64,000 nucleotides of DNA from Emydura subglobosa. Lineage: Eukaryota > Chordata > Testudines > Chelidae. This document shows positions 49,279 to 63,589 of the stretch, piece after piece; position 1 is the first letter of the stretch; each line of letters opens with the position of its first letter. The notes under the pieces are model-generated. The model was not told the DNA's origin. It saw only the letters and a program-made list of their open reading frames with translations, and did not search any database. The position numbers were made by a program, and so were the translations under genes. The DNA lies in contig ML679962.1 of the NCBI GenBank assembly GCA_007922225.1, positions 34,269,563 through 34,333,562 of the forward strand, read 5' to 3'.

Positions 49279-49326
49279 ATGCTGGCTGCTGTGCCGGCAG
49301 CCAGCGCCCGGAGCACCTGCGTCTGA
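49279..49326 (+). other. Candidate upstream ORF, 15 codons, in frame with the FGF13 1S start
   Basis: ATG to TGA encodes MLAAVPAASARSTCV, in the same frame as the 1S coding exon and ending 30 bases before the main ATG. Its closeness to the main start makes it likely to be part of the 5' UTR. It could lower initiation at the main ATG or permit reinitiation. Confidence 0.4.
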
Positions 49327-51527
<2,201 letters not shown>

Positions 51528-51638
51528 AGCCACAGCTTAAAGGAATAGTAACAAAACTATACAGCAGGCAAGGATACCACTTGCAATTGCAAGCAGATGG
51601 GACAATTGATGGGACAAAACAGGAAGACAGTAGTTATA
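51528..51638 (+). CDS. FGF13: FGF13 exon 2, shared core exon (beta-trefoil start)
   Basis: The exon is 111 nt long, the usual size for exon 2 of FHF genes as I remember it. It is preceded by a pyrimidine-rich acceptor ending cttacag and followed by the donor A|GTAAGT. Joined to either first exon it reads [20 protein letters not shown] and then the [10 protein letters not shown] segment, which begins the FGF beta-trefoil core. Two residues near its end differ from the mammalian protein as I recall it: KQEDSSY where mammals have KDEDSTY. The reading frame is open. It ends in phase 1 (A of a Thr codon) and joins the exon at 58084. Confidence 0.97.
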
Positions 51639-52167
51639 GTAAGTGGCATCAGATAACCTTGTGTGCTTATGAATTGTGGGGTATCTTTCTTTTCCCTCTC
51701 AGTCCATTTACAAAGTAGCATTCTAGGATGACTGACTGAATGAAGCATTAACGCTCTGCACATACTTGCTATTGAGTCAGAAGGAAATACGCTACAAAAC
51801 CATTCAAAACAAATAAACGTGAGGAGGTAATGTCAACACATCCGAAAAACAATCTGAATGTTATCTCCATGGTAATCTAGAGAGGTTCGTTGCTGTCCTT
51901 TGGATTTTATTAGATTTTTTTCAACAGAGAAAATGTGCTCGCCTACGCAGTGTGCCTGAAATAGACTAACGTTATCTCCACTCTTAAGCAGGGGTCTCAC
52001 TCGAACAGAGCCGAGTTATTTCACATAATGAGAATTCATCATCATTTTAAAGTTCACATTCCTCATCCCTCCACCACCCGTCCCCGCTGATGGTAATTCT
52101 GAGCCTAATTATAATTTCAGCACTGAAACAATTTTCCTTGGGCTTTTCTGTGAAACAGTTTTGAGGG

Positions 52168-52189
52168 TTTTTTTTTTTTTTTTTTTTTT
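52168..52189 (+). repeat. 22-base T run
   Basis: Homopolymer in FGF13 intron 2. No SINE body is attached on the A-rich strand that I can recognise. Confidence 0.9.
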
Positions 52190-52854
52190 AAATCAGGGCA
52201 TGAATGGAAAAGAGCAAATGAAGACTGAAAAAAGGTGATGTCCACACAAACACAAAAAAAATTCCAGCAATTATTTTGTTTAATTTAAACTAACTTTTTG
52301 TCATGAAAAAAGTTGGGATGAACCGAAAAGGCATTTCAGTGATAGTTAATGTGTATAATTTCATTGAGATGGTAAACTGGAAACCAAAATACAGTCGTCC
52401 TTTTCCACAAAGCAAATATCTTTTAAGCTCATTTCATTTTCACTAGGCTCTTGGGTAAGAACAGAAATTCAATTGAATTGCATGACGTGATTTATTGTGC
52501 CACTTTTCACCCATATCCATATATGCTCCTACACTTCTCCCTCCTTAACATTCATTGCTTGGCAATGTTATTTTTCACTGATATGACCGAACCAATGATG
52601 TTGCTGTGTAATTATCATTTGCAGTCGTTATAGGTGCCGAGAGCAGTGCATGCTGCAGGCCAAATAAACCAAGGCCCGCTTAGGCCTAACGTTCTGAGGT
52701 GCTTTCGAATCCAAATCTCATCCAGTAGAGTAGGTGACAGAAATAATGCTTCTGCACCCCTTTAGGATGCACCCAAATACCCCACCTCTTTCAAGTGAGA
52801 TTGGGAGTCCTCAAAATCTAGTTTAAACCTTCAACAAACCCCACATGATATTTC

Positions 52855-52930
52855 TGTAGTCATGTTGCTTAATGCACTACTGGAAAGTGCTCAGATACTA
52901 TGGTGATGAGCGTGGTATAAGAACCTATGT
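52855..52930 (+). mobile_element. MIR-like SINE 3' tail fragment
   Basis: 'gtgctcagatactatggtgatgagcg' type sequence ending 'tataagaacctatgtag' is the usual MIR 3' end. The body is missing. Confidence 0.5.
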
Positions 52931-53573
52931 AGAATAGAATGAAAGCTGATCATCATGCCTCATAAAATACTGCTGTTCTTTAAAACAATTGTTGTTGGTT
53001 TGGTACTACAAGTTATAGGAAACAATATAGATTTTCTCAGAATGTTGGCAGAACTGTGCACTTCCTCTTTTTATCTTTTTTAAATAAACGAGTTAAGAAG
53101 CTAAGAGGCAAATGCAATAATTTCAGTTGTGTTATAAACTTTTTAATGTAGCATAGAGAGCCCCCTGAATTGCATATTGTGTCTCTTGGGACAGTTCCAC
53201 CCACCTGCTTTATTCTGACTTGTTTTAATGGAGTTCTGACATTCTAGGCAAGATCGTGATTATGAGGCTCTGTCCTTTTCACAGTCACACAGACATGTCC
53301 ACTTCCAACGTATTTTGTTTGCATTATGCCTTTAAATTTACCATATCCAGAGAGATTACCAGGCTACATGTAAATCACGGAAGCTCCTTGGAACTGAAAA
53401 CAAGCCTTCATAAATAATGAATGTTGCATGCGAAGGAGGATTTGATGGATATATCCTAGAAATTGAGCCAACGGGCCTGCACTTTCACAACATGGAAGCT
53501 ATTTATCATGGAAAAGCATTTTACCTTCACCTATCAGACACGAATGTAGAAAACTGTAGAAAAGCTATGGCAA

Positions 53574-53750
53574 AGAATAATAATGCCATCTAGCTCTTTC
53601 ATTAGTAGATCTCAAAACACTTTACACTTTCCCCGTTTTTACAGATGGGGAAACTGAGGCATAGAGTGGTATGAGGTAAGCTAGGAATAGAACCCTACTT
53701 TCCTGAGTCCTTGTCCAGTGCTCTTCCCATTAGGCCACACTGCTTGCTTA
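53574..53750 (-). mobile_element. MIR-like SINE, nearly full length, reverse
   Basis: Read on the minus strand: 'tggcctaatgggaagagcac', 'agggttctattcctagctt', 'tgcctcagtttccccatctg', 'taaaaacgggg' and 'ttttgagatctactaatg' with an 'attattatt' end. One of the best preserved SINEs here. Confidence 0.8.
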
Positions 53751-54534
53751 CATTGGGCCTGAACCTGCTCTAAGGACAAAATTTGTATTAGCATCAGGAG
53801 AACAGGATGAAACCCTTATAAACTATCGGCCTGATCCTGCACGGATCACATGAATAAGGCCCTAAAGAGTGACTGTTTCCTTTCTTCAGCACAGAAGTAC
53901 CTTATATGGCCCTGACTGACTCAACACCTGCTGGGCAAGCCCCTGAGTTCTAAGTCCACCTCGCCATGCCTGGGCTCCAGCCTGTTGCTCTGACCCCAGT
54001 AACATTCTGAGCCCTGCTCTCTTTCGTTCCCCACGGGAAATTATTGCTGCTCCCACTTGCAAATCTGCTGAGTCTCCCACGTTGGCAGCAAGTCTCTTTT
54101 GGTTAACGTTGATGTTAAGGCTGTTTTAATATCATCTTCTATGTACGATGGAGGATTGTGCCATGTGTCGCAGTCAGACATTTAAATCTCACCGGTAATA
54201 ATTTCATCAACCACAACAACAACAAAATCTTCTGCATTCAAATCTTTCCACCTCGAAAAGCCCTTTGGTTGTTGCCGACTGCTGCCATAACTCTGTAGCC
54301 AGGACCCCACGTGCTCTGTAGCGTGATGGAACAAAACTCTGCAGCAAGCGCTAGAAACATATAAATATATTTAAAGAAAACGGCAATTTTTTTTTGGAGC
54401 TCAGTTCTCTGGCAGAGGTTGGATTGCAGAACACACAGAGCCTTGTCTTCAGCCAGCGAGAGTCTTTACAGTCTGGGGAAGAGAGTCCGGGGCCAGGATT
54501 TCCCGGCTTTAATTTTGCCTCATGAAATAAGGGG

Positions 54535-54585
54535 AGAGATTTGAGGACTTGCCAGACCTGGGCAGAGATTTGAGGACTTGCCAGA
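54535..54585 (+). repeat. Direct duplication of 22 bp
   Basis: Two identical 22-base copies starting 'agagatttgaggacttgcc' (54535-54556 and 54564-54585) separated by 7 bases. Confidence 0.9.
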
Positions 54586-56254
54586 TAGATATAAAGGGGA
54601 AAGCATCTTCTTCAGAAAGTGGACACGTTTGTGTGTTTAAGCCTAGGACAGCCATAATGATCAATAACGTCCACAGTAAGGCATAGAGTTGCAGCCTAGT
54701 ACCTTCGCAGCATTGCTGCTGTTGTGTAGTGTTAGTTTGTATCACACAACAGCCATAGCAAATATCCTGTCTCCCTTAGGAATTACCTGGTTTTTTCATT
54801 ATATCTGGTGGTATGTCCTATTTTACATGGCAGGAGGATAATGTGGGAATGCTCATAGTGACATGTTGCATTAGCTTGTGCTGACCCAAACCGACAATAA
54901 TAGCGCACAATGGAAAACAATTAATTCTGGTTTGCCTTTTGAAGCTCTTTCTCTAATGCCTGTTCAGGTAAAGGTGTAGTTTGTTGCAGTGCATGTGGAT
55001 AAAGTCTCCGGCACATTATCCAGGGCATCATTAGTTACATTTTAATAACAGAGAGTTTCCATGATTCTACATCGTGTTGTTCAATTCACAAGAGACTCCT
55101 AGGTGTCTTTCCATGCATTCATGCTGATTACTCACCGTGCTATGTAAACTAGACATGCAATATGCCAGGGGTTCATTTGAAGGGAAGGCCAATTTCAGGA
55201 AGGGAGGGAGTAAATGTTGTATACCATGAGAGTGTACGACTTGCTGACCGACTAGTTCACACACCATCCCCCAAGGAGGGGTGGCCAGTAGCCAAGTGGC
55301 TCCCCTGGCCTCATGAATCATCCCTCTGTTTTTTTTAATCTGTGAAGGACGTCATTAACTCGCATGTCCTGGGCAGGTTTGTCCTGCACTGGAAGAAATG
55401 TCCTTAGCAGATCCATTTACAGATTGCCACAAGCATTTACCCAGGAGTCAGTATACGCAGCTTCATGCTTGCAGGCCGACAGCGCTAGAAAGAACAGCAC
55501 CAGTGGAAGAGCGAGTTTCAAAATGTGGCTTGTGCCATTTTTGTTTGCAGAGCAGAGGTGAGGGGAGAGGCTGGGGAAGGAGAACCGCTGGCTCTTCCAC
55601 TCTTTTCTCTGAGTTTCATCCGGGACCATGTCCCAGCAGCACCAGCTGACCACTGTCCAAACAAGCGTACAGTGACGCTCTGCCAGCAAAACTTGCAAAA
55701 AAAAATGCTGCATTTTGCATGACAAAGCACCTTTCATAAGATGTTCGCCAAGTGCTTTAGGGACCAGCGATAAGCACGCTGAGGATCCCCAGCCGCAAGT
55801 GGTTTTTTAATTTGTCTCCTTTGTAGCACATATTCAAACACTGAGGGATTTCATTATTAACCAGCGTGAGTTGTTAACCACTCAGGATGCTTTTACTATG
55901 TTATTAACCAGTTGTAGTTGGATAAAATAATAATACTTGGTCAGTCATTTTGCTAAGAGAATAACATATACATAGATATAAACGAAATATTTCCACCATC
56001 ATACCATTTCAATATGAATATATAGCACTATAGTAAATGAAACAATGAATTCACATTACTGTGGCTCTTTTGGGTAATGCTGATTGCTAATTTGGCCCCA
56101 GGACCACTGATGTCTGAGTATCACCGGCCCTAAACTATAGTGCCTCTACTTGAATAAGAACTGGGTGCCTCTTGGGTGCTCAGCTCTTTTGAAAATCAGG
56201 CCGCAAGTGAGGGATCCTCAGACTTTCCTTGTAAAGTGGACATTAGAGCTGTGC

Positions 56255-56530
56255 AGGAAATGGTTTATATTTTTCACCTGCAAACACATTTTTACAATGT
56301 CGGTGAAATTTTTTGCTACTTTTTGAAGCCTAAAAACTTCCGTTTGCTGAAAACTAAAAGGTTTTCAGCTCCTTAAAAAGTGTGGGGGGGAGGAAGAGGG
56401 AAGGAGGAAGAAAATTCTGAAAATCCAAATATTTTTGTTGAAAAAGAATTTTATCATGAAAAATTGTGGTTTTTGACAAAAATCCCATTTTTCTGTGAAA
56501 AATTTTTTCATCCTAAAAAGTTCCACGAGT
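56255..56530. repeat. AT-rich dispersed repeat
   Basis: 'tgaaattttttgctactttt', 'gttgaaaaagaattttatca' and 'gtgaaaaattttttcat' motifs, as in the blocks at 3140, 31995 and 58990. An imperfect MIR-like reverse fragment ('gtacagatggggaaagcgag') follows at about 56535-56640. Confidence 0.45.
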
Positions 56531-56639
56531 ATTTATGCCCCATGTACAGATGGGGAAAGCGAGGCATGGAATGCTTAAATTAATGTTTCTGACTCAAACA
56601 GAAAGCCTGTGACTAAGGCAGAAAAAGAACCCAAAAGTC

Positions 56640-56705
56640 TTGGGACCAGATTCTTACTGGTACAAATAGGAGACACACCTTTAAAATCAGTGCCCATTTA
56701 CACCC
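56640..56705. repeat. Partial family 1 MITE-like element
   Basis: 'gggaccagattcttactggt' at the left and 'cagtgcccatttacacccta' at the right. The right arm stops early. Confidence 0.45.
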
Positions 56706-56714
56706 TAAAGAATT

Positions 56715-56960
56715 TAGAATCATAGAATCATAGAATATTAGGGTTGGAAGGGACCTCAGGAGGTCATCTAGTCCAACCCCCTGCTCAAAGCAGGACTAAC
56801 CTCAGCTATATCATCCCAACCAGGGCTTTGTCAAACCTCAGCTTAAAAACCTCCAAGGATGGAGATTGGTCTCCAGTCTCCTTTTTTTTTAAACCCTAGA
56901 CACTCCTTTAAGAAGGAAGTTTTTAAACTGCTCTTTCTCCCAAGTCTTTCTGGGATCTGT
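56715..56960 (-). mobile_element. CR1 LINE 3' end fragment, reverse
   Basis: Starts with the CR1 terminal repeat 'aatcatagaatcatagaat', then 'gggttggaagggacctcagg', 'aggtcatctagtccaacccc', 'ctgctcaaagcaggac' and 'ccagggctttgtcaaacctc'. This is the clearest CR1 3' end in the window and is the sequence typical of sauropsid genomes. Confidence 0.92.
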
Positions 56961-57734
56961 ATTAAACATGGGTAGGCTGCACATTTTCTTTTAACTAAAC
57001 ATGTTCATTGGAGGGTTAAGAAAATAAGAACAAAAGAACAATCCCAATATCCTGGGCTTTCGGACTGAAAGGGAATTTAAAACTGTTCATATTTTTTTGC
57101 TTATACCTTGTAAATAAATCAGTTATTTATTTCCAATTGGTTGTTTGGTTTTAAATTACCCTCAGACAATGATCATAAATACCAAAATTCAGCCTGGAGC
57201 AGATTGGAGTTTTATAGCCACGTAAAAAACCATTGTAAATAAAATTCAAATATGGCATTATGTAGTTCTAAGCCTACATTTATGCCAGAGTCTGAAGAGA
57301 CTCTATGGATTATGGTATCAGCCCCTGTCATTTTTCATAACCCTTCTTTACCCGATTTCTTTTTAATCCTACAGAGGGAATTCCGGATACAGAATACTTG
57401 ATTCAAACAGTGGTAAAACTCCTATGCCAAACAACAATAGCAAAGAATTTGAGCGAAGGCTGAGCTCTGCTTATTTCTTTAATTTGCCAGTCTATGTATC
57501 AACTTCAACATTATTAAAATATAGGCCTCTCTGCCTGTAAATATTGCAAATATTATTGATTTAGCTGAAGAGGAAATGCTAGCAGAGAGCAGTTTACTTT
57601 TGAAAGTACAGTCTTCGGGCCTGATCCTGCAGATGCATGTGACCAGTGCAGTGTTACTAATGTGAATAGTGCTACTGAAGACAATATGTGGTTTCATTAC
57701 TGAAGCAAATGGAAGGATTTTACTGTAATGGGAA

Positions 57735-57960
57735 GCTGTGTGGCCTCGTGACACTATACTGACACTCAAGAGATCTTCAGTCCTATTCACTGGCTCTGTT
57801 TGTGGCCTGCTGGATAACCTTGGGCAGGTCACGTCACCACTCGGGGCCTCAGTTTCTCCATCTGCAAAATGGGGTTAATGATACTAATCTCCTTGGTAAT
57901 GTGCTTTGCAAGCTACTGATGACAAGCACTGGCTAAGCATTAGGCAGTAGAATTACTCAT
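57735..57960 (+). mobile_element. MIR-like SINE, nearly full length
   Basis: 'gaagctgtgtggcctcgtg', 'ggataaccttgggcaggtca', 'ggggcctcagtttctccatc', 'tgcaaaatggggttaatgat' and 'gctactgatgacaagcactg' in order. It ends 0.12 kb before exon 3. Confidence 0.8.
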
Positions 57961-58031
57961 GGAAGGAAGTGTTTGCAGGAACGGAGCCACTGTGATTAGT
58001 TATAATGTTTATGCGTTATTCATCTATCTAA

Positions 58032-58202
<171 letters not shown>

Positions 58203-58398
58203 TAATTATTTTTGGTTTAAAATTCAGTGACCCTCATTCTAACCTGTCTAAATGGGAACATTCACTTGATTTGAAATGAAATGTATAGGTGACATTTTGG
58301 ATTTCGTTTATAACACATTTCTGCAATGAATGCAAAACAGTGCATGAAATTAAATCTCCGTGTCTTTTGTAAGAAAAAATGGCACCCTCTCCCCCGCC

Positions 58399-58519
58399 AG
58401 GGTCACCAGATTGCAAGTGTGAAAAATCGGCATGGAGATGGGAGGTAATTGTCACTTATATAAGACCAAGCCCCGAATATAGGGACTGTCCCTATAAAAT
58501 CGGGATATCTGGTCACCTT
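58399..58519. mobile_element. MITE with 13-bp terminal inverted repeats ('agggtgaccagat' type)
   Basis: Ends 58399-58411 (agggtcaccagat) and 58507-58519 (atctggtcacctt) are inverted repeats matching at 11 of 13. The inside holds 'gtgtgaaaaatcgg' and the palindrome 'tatagggactgtccctata'. I recognise this design as a common non-autonomous DNA transposon of reptile genomes. It lies 0.2 kb after exon 3. Confidence 0.75.
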
Positions 58520-58734
58520 ACAACCCACGGCATTGTAAGAAAATACAGCTGTGGAGATCTCGTTAAACTATTGCTTTGTGTGTGTGAGTAAACCGAACAT
58601 TTCCTTTACATTTGCTGTAAGAAGATGTCACTTTGCCCCTTGTCTAATGTACTGCCAGGATCTGAACATGTCCTTTAACAGTGGACATCACAACTAGAGA
58701 CAGGCCTGAAACATATTTTTAACTAAGTCTCGCA

Positions 58735-58840
58735 ACACTCCTGTCAGGTGCTAAGCGCCATTGTTCAGAAGAGGAAAATAAGATGTAGAGAGGGAAAAGG
58801 GACACCTTTGCCAACCACGTTTGTGTCTGAACATGGTTTC
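58735..58840 (-). mobile_element. Degraded MIR-like fragment, reverse
   Basis: 'ccattgttcagaagaggaaa' and 'ataagatgtagagaggg' resemble the 'ccattttacagatggggaaactgaggcatagag' block of reverse MIR copies. Confidence 0.4.
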
Positions 58841-58989
58841 CTGTTCTTGTAACATAACAACACCTCTGTTGCTATCCAAAGGATTTAGGGAAAGCCAATT
58901 TTAGTCAGGCAAGGATTTTCAAAAGAGGCTAGTGGAATTAGTACCTAAATCTCATGGATTTAGTTATCAAATGCTTAAAGCAATGTTTT

Positions 58990-59165
58990 GATGATGTTTG
59001 TGATAAAATTCTCAATTACAAGTGTCACCAAAAAGTTTGCAAAAAGGCACGGTTTTGTTTTTGTTTAAGTTAAAAAATACACAAAATGTGTCTTTTTGGG
59101 GGGGGAAAAGGCCTTTTTTTCAACCAAAAAAAAAATATTTTTGGTTACATTTTTTTCTAATTGTA
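58990..59165. repeat. AT-rich dispersed repeat
   Basis: 'aagtttgcaaaaaggcacgg', an 8-base G run, and 'tttttttcaaccaaaaaaaaa' blocks. Same style as the other three AT-rich copies. Confidence 0.4.
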
Positions 59166-59535
59166 AATTGCTCCCAGATATTTAGCAAACAGGAAAAGGG
59201 AAAAATAATCATGATTTGCTATAAACCATTCACTTCTCAGGATGAGTTACTGAAGGTGTCTTTAATATTGATACAAAGTAAAGTTTGACTCTGATTTATT
59301 AAAACCTGTAACTTTTTTCCTGCAATCATGTGGGCTGGCACAGATGATCAATTTTGCATATTTTTTTCCCATGAATCTTTGATGGTGAAAGCAAAATAGA
59401 CCCAGCGATGCTCTGTAGTTAAATTTCAGTAACTTAAATTTGATTCTTTCATTCTGCCTGTTTGCTACGTGCTATTGTCATGTCACACCTGGATCTCTTT
59501 GTAGGATTGCGGTGATAACATACAGCAAACACAAA

Positions 59536-59678
59536 GGCCCTGATTCTCCATTGCCCTGAATGTTGTAACTACACAATGCAATTCCCATCAGTGCAACGTT
59601 GCTCTCATTCTGATGTGCACTCACTTTGCTGTGGTGTAACTGGCTACACGAGGTGCAGGGAAATGGAGAATCAGGTCC
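59536..59678. mobile_element. MITE-like element with 23-bp terminal inverted repeats
   Basis: The left end (59536-59558, core cctgattctccattgccctg) and right end (59656-59678, core cagggaaatggagaatcagg) are inverted repeats matching at about 21 of 23 positions. Total length is 143 bp and it has no coding capacity. A more decayed relative lies at 21771-21871. Confidence 0.75.
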
Positions 59679-60824
59679 AAATTTTCTACCTCTTGTCATG
59701 AACTGACCATGTTTGGTCTTGGGCTCATACTCAACAAGACAGCATTGTATTGAACTACATTGTGCCTATTTCTACTAGCACCTTACTCAGCAAGTAATCC
59801 CATTGACTTCTGTGGTATGACTTGCACAGAAAAGTGCAAATCATCCGGAGCAGAGCTGGCAGAAGCAGGCCTACAGTGAATGCAGCATGTATGAGCAGAT
59901 GAGCTACAAACACTTCTCCTGTTACAAGTTTCGATTCTGGAAAATAGAGCAGCAGTTTTGAAAAGCCACGATGGACCAAGTTCTGCCACCTTGACTCCTT
60001 TTGTGTAGTCTCTTACCATGTGAGAAATTCCACGGACGTCAATAGGCCCACTAACGATAAGGTATTAATACAAGAATAGCAGAATCTGGCTCATCACCAT
60101 TTCATTAAGTCGTACTTTTACTGTGGCAGCTGGGTATCTCGTTCTTCGTAAGCGGAGCTCACAGACTTCACTAACACTACGCTTCAGGCAATTTAAAGTG
60201 ATAGCAAGAGTTACTTGTGTCGTCTCATGTTAACAGCAAAAAGTCATGCGTTTTCCTACCTCCATTAATATCCGTGGTCCTAATAGCTCACGCCATTGTG
60301 AAATTAGCTCATGTCAGTATTGTGTTGTCCCATTAATTGTTACACCGACGGCCCCATCGGTGAGATCATTGGAAGCAATATTTTCTTATATTTAAATTCC
60401 AACTAGGCCCGCCCCTCTTTGCCTCTCCTACTCTTGCTGGTAGTATTATTAGGCCATCAATTTACATTTTAAAAAACAAAGTCACAGATGTCCAAGTCAT
60501 TTAACACTGCTGTACTTTTCCATTGCGAGTTTCCACACAAGTTCTGAATGTGTCTGCTTTCGTTTCTGATTTTTATTTGATTATAACTGCTTGACACTTT
60601 ATTTTCTTGAAAGGAAAGACAAGGGCTTAATTGTGTCCTCATCCATATGGTCCCAGAGCGGGTGGAAGGGAGTAAGGGGCCCCCTTGCTTAACCTGGAAA
60701 AGGACTGCCCAGAATTGCAGCTCCTGCACATTTTATAAGTGTTTTTCTGCTCTCCTGTTATTTGCAATGTCCTCTTCAGCAATGGATGGACGGACTGACT
60801 GCATGGGATGCTGTGAAAATGACT

Positions 60825-60905
60825 CTATACTTTGGGCCCGGTTCTCAGCGGGTAAAAATGGGCACAGAGAGCTGAACTGATTTATACCAGCTGACGACCT
60901 TCCCC
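60825..60905. repeat. Degraded family 1 MITE-like element
   Basis: 'gggcccggttctcagcgggt' at the left and 'gatttataccagctgacgac' at the right give an imperfect inverted pair. Confidence 0.45.
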
Positions 60906-61284
60906 AAAACACTGTCAAATTCCTGAAGTAAACACACTGGGGGGAAAATAGAGGTTAATGTTTTCTTCTCCCTAATTTCTTTTCCTTGTAGTTACTTGTA
61001 ACTATACTAGATACACAGTGTTTAGAGGGAAATGACATTAACATTGATGGTGTTATTTACTATTGAAACAGAAAATGGTGACCTAGGTTATAATCACTTC
61101 TTCTGAGCTCTATTGGGACTTAACCAACCCCAGTCATGTGCTTACAACTTGCAGAAATACACTTTAAACTCCAATGCCAAGGTTTACAGACTGGTTTGGA
61201 AAGCAACAGTCCAAAGACTAAACCAACAGCCTGTTAACTTGCCATACCAGTTCATCATCCATGGCACTGCCATCTGTGGAGAAT

Positions 61285-61600
61285 TGTTAGTAATGATTTT
61301 ATTCACGAGGCTTGGCACCTTTCAGCTGAAACATCCAAAGCCCTTTACAAACATTGGGCCAGATCCAAAGCCCATTAAATGAAAGTCGGTGGAAAGATGC
61401 CCATTTACTTCCATGGGCGTTGGATTAGGCCCATTCATTTTTACCCCATGAGAGGCAAGTAAACATCATAAATGTTTTATAAAGTCAGACTCAACAAAAG
61501 TGCTTTCCCCAAAATCAGACAAGGGTGCTCTGACATTTGGGCATAGAAACCCGGAGTCCTGAGTCTCCCAGGCCAGTACACTGTGCTATCCACTACCAAA
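61285..61600 (-). mobile_element. MIR-like SINE, reverse, interrupted by a palindromic element
   Basis: 'gcacctttcagctgaaacat' and 'ccaaagccctttacaaacat' precede the inserted element at 61356-61432. 'accccatgagaggcaagtaa', 'gtgctttccccaaaatcaga' and 'acccggagtcctgagtctcc' follow it. The order fits one reverse SINE-like copy split in two. Confidence 0.5.
61356..61432. mobile_element. Palindromic MITE-like element nested in a SINE
   Basis: Arms 61356-61374 (gggccagatccaaagccca) and 61414-61432 (tgggcgttggattaggccc) are inverted copies matching at 16 of 19. It has the same design as the element at 12829-12884. Confidence 0.65.
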
Positions 61601-62142
61601 ACTGACTCAAACTTTGGTTTCTTTTCAACTATTGCATGAAATTCACATCACGTTTTATTCAAATTCTGTTTGGTGTACTCTGTACTGTGGCAGTAGAGCT
61701 GACTTGGTTTTCTCTGAATATCTTGTATTTCAAGAAAATATTTTTCTGCCATTAACCAGTTATTGTTAATTAGAAGTTTATTTCTTGTTCCATTTTGATG
61801 GGTTGTTTAGCTCTGTCTCTGGTTGGTTGCATAGTAATTACCTGGTCCAGCTTTCAGTTTGATGAGGTTTCAGAACTGTGATGTCTAATTGAGGCAACAG
61901 AATTGTTTGCTTCTGAGCCATTGACTTGAAATCATGCCTGAGGTGGATTTACACCATGAGGAAATCTACCATGTATGCTAAATCTGTAGACAGCAGATAT
62001 TCATGGTTGAGTGTCAGACTGTTCTACATAGTTTGTCATGTCTGTAAGTTACAGCAAAAGAGATGCCTCTAATGCAATTATAAAAGTTCCTAAGGGACAA
62101 GAGATTGACTCAGCTAAAAAGAATGATAGTTGTTTAAAATAA

Positions 62143-62158
62143 ACACACACACACACAC
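62143..62158 (+). repeat. Short (AC)8 microsatellite
   Basis: Eight AC units. Confidence 0.9.
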
Positions 62159-62497
62159 TGTAGGAAGGCTAGTGAGACTGAAAATGAGAAATACAAAAGG
62201 AAGCCTTCACAGTATTTTACATGATGCATTTCTGATATCACTGCTCATCCATCCTTATTCCCACACATCTGTTAATTCACCGTGGATAGAAAAGTTATTT
62301 TCAGTATCACAGGAAAGTGCTGGGTTTAAAATGCCTTTTCTCTATCTTGTTTCCCATTGAAGTCAATGGGAGTCGTGAGCGCATCTCCAAAGATGATCAT
62401 GCCCTTAAGACGTTATTTTCCCTCATCAAGAGGTATTTGAAGCTGCAATGGCCTCTGTCCAAGCTGACATTCCTGTGCCAGTGAAAGATAAAAGTAG

Positions 62498-62604
62498 TGG
62501 GCTTGATTCGCCCTGTGTTACACCAATGTTCTGCTGGTATAATTTGATTTCAGTAGCCTTCCACCATTGTTATCCTGGTGGAACAGCCTGGGGAATCAAG
62601 CCCA
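62498..62604. mobile_element. MITE-like element, 'tgggcttgattc' inverted ends
   Basis: Left 'tgggcttgattcgcc' and right 'ggggaatcaagccca' are inverted repeats matching at 14 of 15. Length 107 bp. The inside contains 'gtgttacaccaatg' and 'ctggtataattt'. Confidence 0.65.
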
Positions 62605-63589
62605 GGCTTTTTTGTGCAGTAGCAGTTTTTTGTTTTTTTTTACTGTGGATGTGACCACAGCATGACCCAGACTCCAGTTCCTCAAGCCTCTTTGTCTGTG
62701 GATTTCTTGCATGCTTTTCTCTTCTTGAATGAAAGGGTAAAAAACACACTCAGGACTCATTTGTCAGAAGTTGTGTCTTCGGGCTGTTCCCCTGCCCTGT
62801 GAAGTGATTGGAGCTGGGCCGAGATGGGCTCGCAGCAGCACAGAACAGCCGCTGAGTGAGGTTCGTAAAAGGGGATGCGTCTGTTTGTTCAGCTCAAAAA
62901 GTGCAGCATGGGTCTGGAGTGCTAAAAATGCTCTTCCCCTACCGACCGCCCGAGCACGTCAAATCCAGAATTATAGCGCAGCAGCGGAGGATTTTCACTG
63001 AGCCATGACAACCATGTTGTAAAAGTCTTTGCATGCAGGACATTCTGAGTAGCAGAATCTTCAACCAAAAACTCTACTCTGGGTTTTTCACGTTCCCATG
63101 ATTTGTGGGAAGGTGTCGCATTGTTGTCAACATAAAGAAACCTGCAGTCTGCCTTTCCGTCATTTTACAGGCTCTCTTTCTGTCTTGGCCAGCAGCGCGG
63201 AGTTAAGTTACAGCCCGCCAGGAGCTTGGGCCTTGTGAATTTAAATATCACATGACTATTTGCTGTTTGCTAGAGTCTTTATTTCACAAACGTAAAGTAC
63301 GTGGCAGTTTTGGGAACTCCTGTGTCTTTTCAGAGTAATGTCTGTGAACACAATCATTTCCTTATGCATTTGAAGGAAGTCCTCGGAGCCTCTGTTTTCA
63401 GTGCCAACAATGGGTTTGGTGCGGGGCTCCCCCAGAATTCCTGATGGGGGCTCACGCTGCTTCACATCCCTATGGTGTGCAATAATTCTAGCCATGCCGA
63501 TCTAGGCGTGCCCAAGCCCATGTGTGAACAGCTCAGTAAGTGTGAGTATTTTCCATAAAAGGGTCTGAGGCAATCTAAATTGTGCACAC

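Noticed and set aside
62143..62158. Short AC run as a notable microsatellite
   Set aside because: Only eight units. Common in vertebrate introns.
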